From NCBI RefSeq assembly GCF_000002995.4, contig NW_025062479.1, forward strand, positions 10,221,721 through 10,285,720: a stretch of DNA of 64,000 nucleotides, written 5' to 3'. The position numbers and the translations under genes were made by a program. The DNA comes from Brugia malayi. Taxonomy: Eukaryota; Nematoda; Chromadorea; Rhabditida; Onchocercidae. Under the pieces are notes generated by a model that was given only the letters and a program-made list of their open reading frames with translations, did no database searches and was not told where the DNA came from. Positions 26,052 to 39,119 of the stretch are shown piece by piece. Positions within the stretch are counted from its first letter, which is position 1, and each line of letters begins with the position of its first letter.

Positions 26052-29000
26052 TTTAAATCACAACAGCATAGACGACGAATTTCTGCAATGTCATTTCAAT
26101 ATCTTTTTGACATAGTGGCCGTATTTTTTTTTTACACATACATTAGAAAAAAAGCAATAAGTAAAGAAAGAAATGAAAGAGAGAGAGAGGGTAGGAAAGT
26201 GGGAGAAAGAAAAATAGGAATAAGAATAAAAAAAAGGAAAATGAGAAGAAAGGTTTGTGTAAGGAAATGCAGAAGAGAATGAAGAAATAACAAATGGGGA
26301 ATTTTTGAAGATGAAATAATACTTTATTAAGCATTATTGATCATATGGAAATAATTTTTGAGATTTTCATGCACAACTAAATTGAATAACTCATCACATA
26401 ATACTTCATAGTTATGATTATTCAATTCTGATTAAAATAAACATTAAATTTTAATGTAAACTTTTCAGTATTCACATATAATTTAAATTAAACGTTTAAT
26501 TTTTTTAACCATTTGATAGAAATCAACGAAAAATCTTACGTAATTTCCCATAAATATTATTGTCAAATAAATCATTTATAAGCCAAAGAATTATTTACAC
26601 TAAATTTCATTTGTTTTAAAAACAAAAGAGATCATACAAACTATAATTCATATTTCTAATAAACAATTAGAATTGTGACATTGTCATAAACAAATACATA
26701 ATATTAAATGTAATAATAAAATAAAATATGGATTGATTTAGAAAAAAAAATACTAGCAATGATATTGTTTTCTTTTTTTACTAGATTCCAGCATCATTTA
26801 GAACAAAAATTTAATCTGAGAAATTAAATGTTTCAAAAATTTATCATAACATCTAGGAGAAATTGCAATACTTATTTTTTATGGAAACTGATCAGATAGT
26901 TTTAGGGTCAAATTGATTGTACAAAAAAAAAGATCTTTATATTTTGAACTTGATTTAAATCTAATCCAGGTAAAACGCAGGAAGAAAATAATTTAATTCA
27001 ATCTAACTGTGATATAATTTTGAAAATTATTTCAAACTAATTGCATGTGATAATAGTTTTATAACTAATAAAATGATCAATTTCATTCATTCATTTTAAA
27101 CTATCCTTATATTTCTTATCACTTTTAACGTAGAATTAAGAAATAAGATTAAAAAATTTTCAATCTTTAGTGTAATACTTCTAAAATCAAATTATACTAG
27201 ATTATTTATCTTGAGGTAAACAATAATTATTATCAACTGTGATAAGAAAGACAAATGATTACTTGTTCGTGATAAAATGAACGTTGGTGTGCATGATAAG
27301 ATATTAATATCCATTATGTGGTGGATGAGAATGAAATGAAGAAAATAGATGGGAGAGAAGAAAGGCAAAGGTATTAATCGTATATAAAATTTAAATTGCA
27401 GGAAAAAGGAAATGACGGAGAACATAAATGATAATGGGTTGAGCGGTTCAGTTGACCAACCGGTCGACAATCGTTTCAGTCCTGAAAATTCGTTTGAAAA
27501 TTTGTTGTATCTGTTGCAATGGTGACCTAAAATGACAACACATTTCAAAATCAATGTGTTCGAAATAGGCGTTTTTATAAAATTAGTTTTCCTATCATAA
27601 TACCGTTCGCTTTTGTTCTTAATTGACAATAGCATGGAAGCAATCTGATCATTATCATTAATATTGCAAATGTCATGGTTTTATTTGTTAACTATTTGTG
27701 TTTGAATTTAAATTTCTAGTTTAGGCTTAATGATTTTTATTTATTAAATTGCTGCAAAAATAAAACAAAAATATGTTAAACATTTTTTTTTTTTTTTTGA
27801 ATGCTAATCAAAATTTATTAATATATTTCTTATAAAGCTTAAAAGTTTTATTTTAAGTGAATAGTTTGTTAAAATTGCATTAATATGCTAAGAAATAATG
27901 AAATTTCAATGGAGCTTGAATGCATTTTTAGCGAGAGAATCATTAGCGTTGAAACGAAAAGACTATAAATTTAAAATTCTGAGTATTATTTTATTGCTGT
28001 AATTAAAGGAAAAAAACATCAAACAAAAATGATTTAGAAAATTATTTATCTCAAAATTATTCTTTGTTAGCATCAATACTGCAACAATGATTAAATATCC
28101 AAATACAAAATCCAAATGTAAAGTTGGCATTGAAATTTGAGCCTTAGGTTTAAATTCAATTTTGAAACGCTCAAAATCTGCTTAATTTTTACAATTTGTA
28201 ATGGTAGTAGCACATTTATCAAGTATTATGTTTTGAAAAGCATTAGCTAATTTTAAGTAAAACGAAAATTAATTTCAGCTAAATGTATGACCAAGTTTTT
28301 CAAAATTTATATTGCCATTAGTAGGGACAGTAATGATTTTCCGAATTCAATTTGAATTAAAATTAATTTTAATTGTGAACCACAAATTTCATCTCAAATT
28401 TCAAGCTTCAATTTCCCTTCATTCTACAGATTTAATTTTTTTTTATTAGAACTGTAATTTTGAATAATTTTGTTGTTAGAATTGTTTTTGTTCTGGTCTC
28501 AATGAAAATGTGATTTAAGAATTTCTTTTCCTTGAATGGTTTGTTCTTTTTTCATCCGAATTTTTAACACAATCTTGCTCTCATTATTAGCTTATTGTGG
28601 AATCTCAATAATGAACAAAAATGAGGTGAAATAACGAATTGATCTTTGAAATGCCGATAAATTTGAATTAATGATCGTTAAGTAGTGTAATAGATATTTT
28701 GAGGATAACAAGAAAATTTGCTGCCTTTTTTTTCGTCTTCTTTATACGAATATTTGAGAAATAAATAGAGTTAGGCAGTCTATAATAAATTTTATACTTA
28801 AAATTTAGTTAAAAACTAAAATTGAATTCTTGATAGGATAATAAATTAAATTCGTTTTGAATCAATGTAAATGTTTCAAAAAAAAGAAAAAAATTGTAAA
28901 ATTATTTATCAACAATTGTATGAATTATTGAGAATATTAAGCTTTTTTTCTGCTTTCTTTTCATTCAATCTATTTTATATTAAAAATCTCCTAAAAACAC

Positions 29001-29446
29001 ATGCAAGATTTGTATAACATAAATATTGTTAAGTATTTCTACATTGTTTTTTTCTATAAAATTCGAGATATCTGAGAGAATACCCGAGATATTTCTTTTA
29101 GTTTGGTTTCAATTTATTCTAATATTCCAGTCTAGTCGTTATTTAGAAGTTAAAATTCAAATCATTGGCCAATCAAATATTTCACCGCTTTCAAAAACCC
29201 ATCCAAACTTACTACAATCCATTATGAATGCCCATGTCTGCTTTTACTTCTCGGCCAAGAATCTTGGTGAAAATTAAGAATTTCATCTTTTTAATTGGTT
29301 TGTTGATTTAATTTCAAAAAGAGTTTTTTACACTATGAGGTTATAATTTGTTTTTGTTTTACATTTTTTAGTCTTTTTTTTTTTAAACAAAACTTTGGAA
29401 ATTCTTTTTGTATGAGATATTCCTTTTTTCCTTCGCTTTGTTTTAC
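26052..29446. other. divergent intergenic region with one short unassigned ORF
   Basis: About 3.4 kb between the secreted-protein gene (minus) and the FAAH-like gene (plus). Apart from the short frame at 27412-27525, it is AT-rich with no recognisable gene. A purine-rich run (about 26160-26285) opens a chance frame on each strand. Confidence 0.5.
27412..27525 (+). CDS. unassigned short ORF or orphan first exon
   Basis: A 37-codon frame (start MTENINDNG, end LLYLLQW, then TGA) stands out because it is less AT-rich and more codon-like than its surroundings. A TTGCAG acceptor ends at 27401, ten bases before the ATG, as in trans-spliced nematode genes. A GT follows at the end of the frame (CAATG|GTGACC), so it could also be a first exon spliced onward. 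I found no convincing second exon. It is too short to name, and may be an alternative 5' exon or nothing. Confidence 0.25.
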   Translation: MTENINDNGLSGSVDQPVDNRFSPENSFENLLYLLQW

Positions 29447-29456
29447 AGCCTTTTGA
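29447..29456 (+). other. possible spliced-leader acceptor of FAAH-like gene
   Basis: A TTTTACAG acceptor ends at 29448, 51 bases before the ATG at 29500, with a pyrimidine-rich stretch before it. Trans-splicing or a 5' UTR intron would explain it. Confidence 0.35.
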
Positions 29457-29499
29457 AAGGATATATTGTGAAATATATTGTGGAAGGATACTATATCAA

Positions 29500-32400
29500 A
29501 TGGGGAATATTTTGGTGAGTATCGTTCAGATACATCCATATACATTACCTGGATTTCTTATAGTCTTTGTCTGGGCTGCGGCTGTTATTCATGCAATTTA
29601 CAAATTTATCATCGAAAAGGTTGCATATATATTAAAAAACGTATCAATCTATTCATTGTTATACTTGCAATTTATCCACAAAGTTATTTACATCTTGTAA
29701 AAAAAGACATAACGATGAGTTGAATAAGCAGTTTATTCAATATTTATATATGGTTTAAAACTTTAATTCAAATTTACGTTCCAAGACTGGAATTGGAAGC
29801 ATTTTGAAGCCATGGGGTGCAGTTTCAATTCATCAACGGATGATCAACGAGAATGAGGTTAAACGACAGCGCCATATTAACGATATTCATTTGAGAGTTA
29901 GCACCAATGATTCGGATATTTTGGAGCAAAGAATGCATATTTTGTCGTTGAATTTCTTCGAATTGCGAGGTAAGCCATTATCTGTTTTAACTGTTCGTTT
30001 TTATCATAAAGTTTGATCAAAACTAATTAATTGATTTGATCTGTTTGATTTTAATATGTTGCCGTGCGGAATGTGTTAAACCGAATGCTAATTCAGTCTT
30101 ATTATTTTTAACTTCAAGCAATTTTTTAGTGAACTTCCTGCTGGGCAAATCATTAAGGTCTTGAATATTGTACTTTAATAGATATTTGTGTCTCAAAATC
30201 TTTTCAGATAGTATCCGACTTATAAAGTGTATTTCTAGCTGAAATTATTTGAGTTGGAAGTTTTAGCATAGCTCTACAGGATAGCTTAGCTTCATTGGTT
30301 GGTCATTATTCTTTTAGAAAACTGATACCTCTTGTTTTTTCAAGATGAATTGCAAAATGACTCCTTAACTGCTGTGGATGTATTAAACGCTTTCGTCTGG
30401 AAGGCTGAAATGGTGCAGAGAGAAATTAATTGTGTTATCGATTTTTTGGATGAATCTTTTGAGCAAGCCAAAAATTTGGATGCACGATGGAATAACGTTT
30501 CTGGAAAACCTCCGCTTTTTGGTATGCCATTCAGCGTGAAAGGAAATTTTCATGTGAGTATAATGCTTTCCATGTTATTTCCTAATATAACTGAATGTAC
30601 ATCCGGACATAGACATTCTTCATCATTTCAGATGAAAGGTTATGATTGTACTATTGGACTTGCAAAGTTTTTACAAAATCCAATGGAAAATGATTGCACA
30701 TTGGTAACTTTTTTGCGATCTCAAGGTGCAATACCATTTGTTATGACAACCGTTCCCCAAGGATTGTTGAGTTTCGCTTGTTGCAGTAGTTTATACGGAA
30801 TAACTTCGAATCCACACTCGCATTCCAGGTATATTTTGTTATTACATGGCCTAAGCATTGGCTGCATCGGATCACAATGATTTCAGAAGACGGTTTTAAT
30901 TAACGCATATAGCTTGTAATTAGTTTCACGGCTGTAACTATTTCATCACTGAAATCTGAATGAGAAGTTATGGATCTTTGCTGATTTATTGTTTTGCAAC
31001 CGATTTTCAATTAGTAAAAAAACCAGCGTTACACTTGCTTTTCTTCTCCCTTTTTTTAAATAAATTTTCGTTCTGTGAAATGTTTTAATTTCCAAGTCTT
31101 AGAGGCATAGAAATTTTTTAAAAAACAAATTTTTTTTTAGAACACCAGGAGGCTCATCTGGAGGAGATTGTGCACTGTTTGTTGCTGGCGGAAGTACATT
31201 TGGGACTGGAAGTGATTTAGCTGGTAGTTTGAGAATTCCAGCAAGTTTTTGTGGTGCCACAACTCTGAAACCAACAGAAGGTTCCACTATTCAACATCAT
31301 TATTTTCACTTTATTTGTGTCGAGATTTTCATAAATATTTCCAGAAATAATCCTTTATCTCTTTTCAGGACGTTTAAGGACGAATTATACACTGAATGGA
31401 TGTAGTGGTAAAGCTCGTTTATCACTAGGTTACGGTTTTTTCACCAAAACTGTCGATGAACAAATTTTCTTACTTAAAATCTTGTTAGGATCAGCTGAAT
31501 ACCATGAACTGGTTCCACATCAACCACTTTTTCCTCTAAATGGAAACAAGCTTACTGTTGCAAACAGTCGACATCTTCGTATTGGTTATTTTGTTGAGGA
31601 TGGTTTTATGAAGCCTGTTCCAGCGTAAGTTACTTTTTCTATAATCTTTAACGTATGTTAATATTTATTGGAATTAATCATCTTTCACAGAATTGTTCCA
31701 GATTTTTGGCATTAAAATAAGGGATAAACACTTAATGTTTTAGTTGTTCGAGAGTTGTTGTGCAAACGGTTGAAAAATTGAGAGAACTTGGACATGAATT
31801 GGTGTTGTTTCATTTACCTGATCCAGAACATGCTGCTTCACTATTTTATCGTGGCATTTTACCGTATGGAAGAGAACAGTTACTGCAAATATATGCAAAT
31901 GAAGTGATCCCTCCACTTCTTCGTACTTTTGTCTTCCTCCTTAAGGTTGGCTCTTTTTTGCTTTTGCTCCATTTCACAATATGTTTTAAAAACAGCATGT
32001 TATAGGTAAAGAAATGGTGAATTATACCATAACACTGAGATAAGTGGAAGCTGAAATTACACATTTAGAAGGAAGGTTGAGATTGTTGGTATGCCGTGAA
32101 TGCCGAGTATTTTATGTGATCAAAGAAAAAAACTATTACAAATAACTTCCTATTTAGTGGGCATTTATACTTCTGGTCTAAAAATAAACACAAGCACTTG
32201 TCTTAAATACTCATTTGAGATGTTAAGTAGTTTTAATTGCAGTTACCGCTTCTTTTATGCAGTATTATTAGTTACGTTCTATCATTTATCAGTACGCCAC
32301 TATCGATAGTCTCTGGCTCATACATTAGAAATCTTCAAGATCTTCAAATAACACAAAAATTGACTGACCAATACATAGAAAAGGTTTTTTTTTCTTTAAA

Positions 32401-33164
32401 GTAAATTATATTTTTCTGGTCTTTAGCTGCGGAAAGCTGACTTACGATGAAAGCAAAAAGGATAAAGGAAGAGATAATTAGACATTAAAGTATGAACATC
32501 TTTGACAGTAACGATTGAGAGACTGTTCATATAAAACAGAGTTCGAAGATTTTATTTCTCATGGAGCAAATTTTTTATAACGCATTTCAGGAATTCTTTA
32601 TAATTTATTTGCAGTTTACAGAGCAGTGGAAAACATTCGAGCTGGATGCACTTATATGTCCTGCATTTGCAGGTAGTGGTGTTTCTTCATTAATAAAATC
32701 TTTAGTGACATCTTTGCAGCTATTTAAGTGTTGAACGAAATAAAATTTTTAACGTTTGCAGTTCCGGCAGTACCGCACGCTTATCCAAGCCGTCTCGGAA
32801 CTTGCGCTTTTGCTACCGGTTTGTTCAATTTGTTGGATTTTCCAGCTGGAATTGTGCCTACAGGAACAGTTAATTCGGATGATGATAGATTATTAGCTGA
32901 TGAAGCTTTCTGGCATACAGGTACTCTTCATTTCTTACTTTCTTCTCTAAGCAACAGCTGATTCTTTTAAGGCTCATTCAGATTTCTAGACTTGGATTTT
33001 GAAAGGAAAAACTTGCAGGCATTGATTTCGCACTTAAAATATTAAGGGATGCAGCTCGTGATTCGGCAGGTTTACCTGTAGCTGTGCAAGTAGCTACTTT
33101 ACCACTGGAGGAGGAAAAGTGTTTGTCGGTAATGAAAGAGATCGAAAAAGTATGGAGAAAGTAG
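29500..33164 (+). CDS. fatty acid amide hydrolase (amidase-signature serine hydrolase)
   Basis: Complete 11-exon gene for about 603 residues (rat and human FAAH have 579). Exons: 29500-29619, 29786-29969, 30345-30553, 30632-30828, 31141-31280, 31369-31624, 31744-31945, 32243-32383, 32615-32672, 32762-32920, 33019-33164. Residues about 14-34 form an N-terminal membrane anchor as in mammalian FAAH1. The amidase-signature catalytic triad is present: Lys167 in SVKGN, Ser242 in TPGGSSGG and Ser266 in DLAGSLRIP. Spacings of 75 and 24 residues equal those in the mammalian enzyme (142/217/241). The C-terminal GLPVAVQV block matches the family's GLPVAVQC. By family it hydrolyses N-acylethanolamines such as anandamide on ER-type membranes; worms use these lipids in nutrient and stress signalling. 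The gene lies 1.8 kb upstream of the WASHC2-like gene on the same strand, too far to assert an operon. Confidence 0.95.
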
Positions 33165-34970
33165 ATGATAAATATTATATTAGGATATAATTATGTTTTA
33201 GGAATGTAGATAAAGGCAAAGGATTAAATAATGAATGGATTTTGTACTTTACCTTACTTTTTGTGAACGATAAACGTTATGCAAATCAATAGTTACTGCA
33301 ACGTGGTACATTCTACAATAGAAATGATTCAAGATTGATCAGTTAAGCTTAAATTCTTTAGATGAAGGTGGAATCAGAAGAACATCCCAGACCAAAATTT
33401 ATACCACTTAGCTTTGCATATAGGGTGACTGAAAAACATAAGTTCTACTTAAAAAAAAATCGATTTACCAATTTTTGTGTTAAATTCGCGTGACATGGAG
33501 AGAAAAGGACAATGAAAGAACGAAGCTTGACTCAGAGAAAGTTGTCCTTTTATAATTTGAGGACGTCTGGACACCTGTTTTCCTTTTATTTTTGATTATG
33601 TATTATCCAGTTCATTCGGTCATTTATTTTTAACACTGAAACAAATTTAAAGAACCAGGCGATTTTTTTCCATCGCTAAATCAATACAGATATAAGACTG
33701 CATATCCACTTAGGATGCAGTTGTCCTTTTGATGACTGCTCTCCGGATATTTCGCACAATTTAATGATATGTCATAAACCTTCAAGAAGCTCTCCAGAAT
33801 ACTTCAATGACTGTTATAGTTTTCAGAGAAGTCTCAGGTAACAATGATCTCTAGCAAAATTTTCTATAGTGTGAAATGCAGATGGTAATGGGATTTGGAA
33901 CAATGAAAGAAAAGTAAATTGTGAGGTAGAGCATAATTATAATTCAGAGGTTATCTAAGTAGTCATCGTTTAATCACATTATTTGTGGAGTAGGTAAACA
34001 AGAAATATTTAAATTAAATAAACAATTGATGTAGATGATAAGTTGAGAAAACTACCCAAATTACACAATCTGTCCAGCAGTTATGATAACTGAAGAATGG
34101 CTTGTTGTTGCAAGGCTACTTTTTTAGTTTTTTTCCTAATATTTCCGACACCTGCTTTCACAAAGTATAACAGTATAGTTGAGAGCAAGAAACGTTGTAG
34201 AAAAATTGGACGAATTCATATCTGTTGGAATATTTGAGTTTCCCGGAGAAAACTAAGCTAGATGACTATAATATAGGCATTTATGTTATAACTTTGAGCG
34301 AACCCATACAGTGATAAGTTTAAAAAACGAAACTGCAGCGCTCCTAGCGACTGTTGCATCCCACAAAACCAACCGTTGTTGATTTTTGGCAAATTGCCTA
34401 TTAACCCATCTTTTTCGGTTGCGAACAAAGTATTTACAGATTTTTACGCTTCCCACTGGTTAATTGTATTTGATAGTTACAAGTGAAGGGGGAAGGGTGA
34501 TTGTCACTGGAAGAATTCAGTTTTAGGTCCTGCATAATTTTTTGAATCAATGTCTTAGAAATGGTTTCTTTTTTCTTTTTAAATCCCTTGTCAGTAATAT
34601 TTGAAAGATTATGCCGAAACAAACTCAGAAATTGAGAATCTAAATTCATACATATAAACGGAGTGAATTACCTTTGAAAGGTGTGATAATTGTTTTTATC
34701 CAGTTCTGTCAGAGTTTTTGAATTGTCAGAGTCCTACACTGATTCTTCAGTATGTGAGAATGAGAAAATAACTGTAAAATTAAAGCTGTAAAATCGAAAT
34801 TCGACAAGCTTTAACTTATCGAATTTCGATGACTTATTAAGATATTGCGTAAAAATTAACATTTATCTAAAACTTTCAGGACTTAACCTTATCGTAGTAC
34901 TGTAAACCAATTTTTACACTACTGATTTTGGAAGACATTTCAAAGAAGAAATCATTGTGCGTGAATTGAA
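33165..34970. other. intergenic between FAAH-like and WASHC2-like genes
   Basis: About 1.8 kb on the same strand as both neighbours, less AT-rich than most gaps but without a coding frame I can support. A possible acceptor (AACTTTCAG) ends at 34879, about 90 bases before the next ATG. Confidence 0.5.
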
Positions 34971-37900
34971 ATGTTGCCTAGTAATTTGCAAGTACTTCGA
35001 GACAAGAAAAGTGATTGGTCACTAGCGGACGATCGACAAGTAAGGCGCAATTTTTTTTGAGGAAGTCTTAAAAGGTTAATTTTTAAGGTGAATCGGGCGA
35101 AACAATTTGTGGAAAAAAAGAACAGGAAATCTTGTTTGGTTTGCTACTTGTACTTTTTACAGACATGGATTGTAAACTAGCAAACAAAGCTTTGGCATCT
35201 ACCTCAACTTGAATAACTCAGGCTTTTATTGACCTTACTAGATAAGCAATATTTACTGTGGGAATAAAATTCATGTATACAGTTTGTGGATAAAAACCGT
35301 TATTACATTTATAAAGGGCATATGTTTCTGTGTTTTTTTTTTAGCTCTGCGGAGTATTGGAAGAAATCAGGTCTTCCATAACCTTAAAGATCAACAATGT
35401 TTCCGATGCAGTCCAGGAAAATTCTTTGAAGATCGCAAATGCATGTGTACAAGCTTCGAATCTCAACAATCGTTTGTCGTTATTTTCAGCAGATCAGTTT
35501 ATTGAAAATGTTAGTTTATTTGCTCATAGTACATCGATTTATCGCAAGATTTTTTTTTCTTGCATTCTTATTATTCATATAGCAGAAAGAAATGGAAGAT
35601 TTATTCTTAATCCCATATAAAATTTTGAGTCTTCATTTAAGTGTGGTTTGAGCGGAATGCTAAGGGTACCATGTGATTCATCCACCATTAAATGAATAAA
35701 TTCGAGGTCATATCAGTCATTTACTGTTTCAGCGGGTGGGAGATGAAGCATCGACATGCGGTGATCCAGCTCTAACTTTCCAAACGGTTGTCATATCTTT
35801 TTTTTTCTCAGAGAATATATATTTTCTTATTTGGAAACGTTATACTTAGTTTTTGCTAACAATATCTTTTTACAAATTTAGATAGTTGCAAATAAGCAAA
35901 CGGATACAACTGTTAACTTACGTCAGGTGGTCTCAATGGGATTAGAGTTAATGCAGACAAATTTTAAGCGAATTGATATACATCCTGAGGATCAAGATGA
36001 AGACGACCATCCACTTTGCATGTCTGAACCTATCTTCGAACCATATGTACATTCTTTTTTAGTGTATTACAGTAGAACGATGTTATACATTCTGTCGACG
36101 TTTCTACTGTCCCTTTCATTTCTCGGTGATTATGTTGAGCTTGGAAATTTTTTCTAGCTGAAAACTTGTTCCTTTTTCTCGTTTTTTTTTTTTTTTTCTA
36201 GTATTTTTGTTTAATGGAAATGTGCTACAGTCAGCAAAAGATGCTTTGAGACTTATATACAAAATACTTTTTCTTTTAGGATGAAAATCTTACACGACCA
36301 TTACCATTTCTTATTGGCTGTCCAGAATGGAATTCTTCATCATATGCCGGTTCTTTGGAAGAATGTGCCAAAACAGCGAAGGTTCCAGTTTCATAGTTTC
36401 TTGAATCAGACTAAGTTGCAGTAACTTCCAGGTTTTCATATTATGTCTGGTCTGATGTATTAGTGACTCGTGTACTGGCGTGGCATTTTGTTTGAATATG
36501 CATTTTTATTATTTCCAAGACCGTCAACATGTGAAATGTCGTAAATTTAAGGTAACTGAGGAAATTATTATCAGTTTACCATCTTTTACACAACCAAAAA
36601 TGACAGAGTGCAAATGGCTAACTTACTCGGATGCAATGTAAGTAATTTGACCATGTCATATTTTTTTGTTGTACTAAAGTTTACCAATTTTAATAATTCT
36701 TCTGAAGCATCGTTATTGTATCAAAATAGAGATGGTTGTACCTATTCTGATTTAATGTATATGTTATTTTTTATTTAATATACATATTATAATAACATTG
36801 TTTTAATTAAACGAACTTGTATTTCCATTCATGTGAGTTATGTGCTTTCTGCAAACGATTTATGCAGAGATGGGAACCTAACATGTACGATGTCAAACCG
36901 ATCAACATCAAATGCCGAAGATGTTGAGTCAAAGGCTGATAACTATTCAAATGAATATAGGAACGAAACTTATCAGGTTTTTTTTTAATTAATTGTGTCA
37001 TCCTTGTTCATCCTGTGGATAATTGAAGTTACATGTATGCCTTGAAGTCATACAGATGCGTCATTCAGACTGAAAGACTCTTCTTTATTTATTTAAAAAA
37101 AAAAAAAAAAAAATGTTTTTGATTTTTATAAAGAAGAGTTCCTTTTTTTAAAAAAATCTTTTCAGCATGTGGTTACTGCTTCCAGTTCACAAGCTTCTTT
37201 AACGGAAGAAACAGGTGTCGAAAATACGGTATTTGATTTGTCAAGGAATGTGACATCGAGGCAATGTCTGTTTTATACATTTTTTTTTAATACATTTTTC
37301 TTCCCCTTTAATTATATTCGATATTTTTCTTTTATTTATGTGTCGAGAGGCTAAGATCTAATCATATATTTCAGACTCTGAAGGATCCGTAACACTCCGA
37401 AGTCCTCGTGCATCAGTGGGGCATCAGGATTCCAAAGTATTATCTCATAAACCTCCGGATCTGGAAGTATCTGCTAGACTTCCTACAATGAAGGATCAAA
37501 CAAAAAGAAAAACTAATGAAGTATATTTTTGCATCGAATATTATGTCCCTCTATGTGGTTGTAAGAGAATTTTGCTTCACGTCTCATTTTATGTGTCTTT
37601 TTTGACTGATCTACTAAAAACTGAAAACGAACGTTAGCGACTTCCGCAAAATCGTTGTAGGGTGTATCAAATGCTGTGCGTAAATTGTTTGTCGACAGTA
37701 GTTCAGACGAGGATGATCTTTTCAGTGATCTGAAAAATGCGGTTCGTTATCTTTGTAATGGCAATTGTTGAAATTTGATGTTTTTTTTCTTTTTTTTTTT
37801 TTTTGAATTTTATAGAGTACGGGAGCAAAACAACATATTTCTACTTATTCAAGTGATTCTCAAATCATTTCAATCTCTGAGCTAAACAACTTGCAAACAG

Positions 37901-39119
37901 ATGTGATTGTGCGTAGTCTAGTTGTGTTTGCTGATGCATCGGAACCAGTGAGCGTTTGTGATTCAATATAACTGTGGTATATTTTTTTAAAAACTAGAGT
38001 ATTAGAGCAGTTTGTTTTCTTGATTTACACTAATCTTAGTACAGGTATTAGGGGAGACCTTTCACTTCAATGCGTTCCAAATAGCGAAAATGTAGTAGAC
38101 CGTTAACGGGAAAAACCGTCGTCAAAAGAAATGTGGATTGAATAATGAATGACTATTTTTTTCGAATATTTTCAGGAAAATTCTACTGACTGTGTCTTTG
38201 TAAATAATGCGAAGCCTTCGAATGTATTCCGGAATAAATTAAATAGAATATTTACAAATAAAATTATGCCAAATGCAATCAACGGTGTGGAAAAATGTCA
38301 AGGAATTCAAGAAAAAGAAGTTGCAGAAGAAAGTATGAAGAATGATAGAACCAGCGCTGTTTTGCCTTCCATTGCAAAGGTATGATAGGCCTGTAAATCA
38401 CTTCGTAGTTAATTTTTCTTATTAGTAACTGTAGGTAAATTTATGGTTGCTTTCAGCAGCGAGCCAAAGGGCCACAACGACGTGTTCCATCACGTTTGTT
38501 GCAACATTCTAACAAAGATCACAATGAAGAAGTGATGAGATCTGTTCGTGCAAAAGATGCAAGTACAGAAGATAGTCGAAATATTGGGGAAAAAGCTGAG
38601 GTATGTGAGGAACGACAAGATGATCAACTGAAAATTGATTCCGGAAAGTATATTACTGAGAATATAAACAGTGTGAAACAAAAAAGCGACATTAATTCTA
38701 TATTTTCTTCCGATTCAGACGATGATATTTTTTCCACTTTTTCGGGAAAGTCAAAAACTAATGCATTTGTTTCGAAATCAAACGTCAGAAACAATGACGT
38801 ACAATCCCTGTTATTCTCTAGGGGGCATTCTAACATGTCAGCGAGTCGAATCCAAGCTCTTAAAAGTGATTTTAAGAATTTGTTTGACTCAGATGATGAA
38901 GATATTTTCGGTAGCACAATTTCGGTAAAGAAACATGAACAGAAGCCTGCTAAAGATAAAGAAGCTTTTTTGGAGAAAATAATTCAAGAAGTTATTACAA
39001 AAAAAGACGGGTCGGTCCTGGAAAAAAAGGAAACAGTTGTTCCAAGAAAACTAAGTACGAGACCAAAAAGAGTGGACATTTTTGGTGGTGATGATTCTGA
39101 TAGTGATGTTTTTAGCTGA
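34971..39119 (+). CDS. WASH complex subunit FAM21/WASHC2-like
   Basis: Thirteen exons, about 674-691 residues. Exons: 34971-35039, 35345-35509, 35733-35786, 35882-36046, 36280-36381, 36552-36637, 36868-36976, 37166-37214 or -37265, 37375-37520, 37661-37741, 37816-37947, 38176-38379, 38457-39119. The N-terminal head follows human FAM21 motif by motif: DWSLADDRQ (human WTLADDR), DQFIENRVGDEA (human QFIENRVYDEE), then SEPIFEP and TRPLPFLIG (human LEPKD, DRPLPYLIG). The remainder is a polar tail with repeated acidic-phenylalanine boxes of LFa type (SSDEDDLFSDL, SDSDDDIFST, FDSDDEDIFGS, GGDDSDSDVFS). Those boxes bind retromer VPS35 in the family. A basic KGPQRRVPSR stretch resembles the human GKAQRRPQTR region. 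The protein links the WASH Arp2/3 activator to endosomes. The tail is about half the human length (about 1,340 residues). Exon 8's donor is ambiguous; only phase-1 ends fit exon 9. Confidence 0.9.

Noticed and set aside
26143..26334. Phe/Leu-rich minus-strand frame and its basic plus-strand counterpart at 26088-26282
   Set aside because: Both are produced by a purine-rich low-complexity run.
27192..27635. 147-residue minus-strand frame
   Set aside because: Composition is AT-driven and repetitive, with no domain, no splice context and no family resemblance; the codon-like part lies on the opposite strand.
29804..30016. Separate gene beginning at an internal ATG
   Set aside because: It is exon 2 of the FAAH-like gene read past its donor.
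33165..34970. Operon linking the FAAH-like and WASHC2-like genes
   Set aside because: The 1.8 kb spacer is long and no linking evidence is visible in the sequence.
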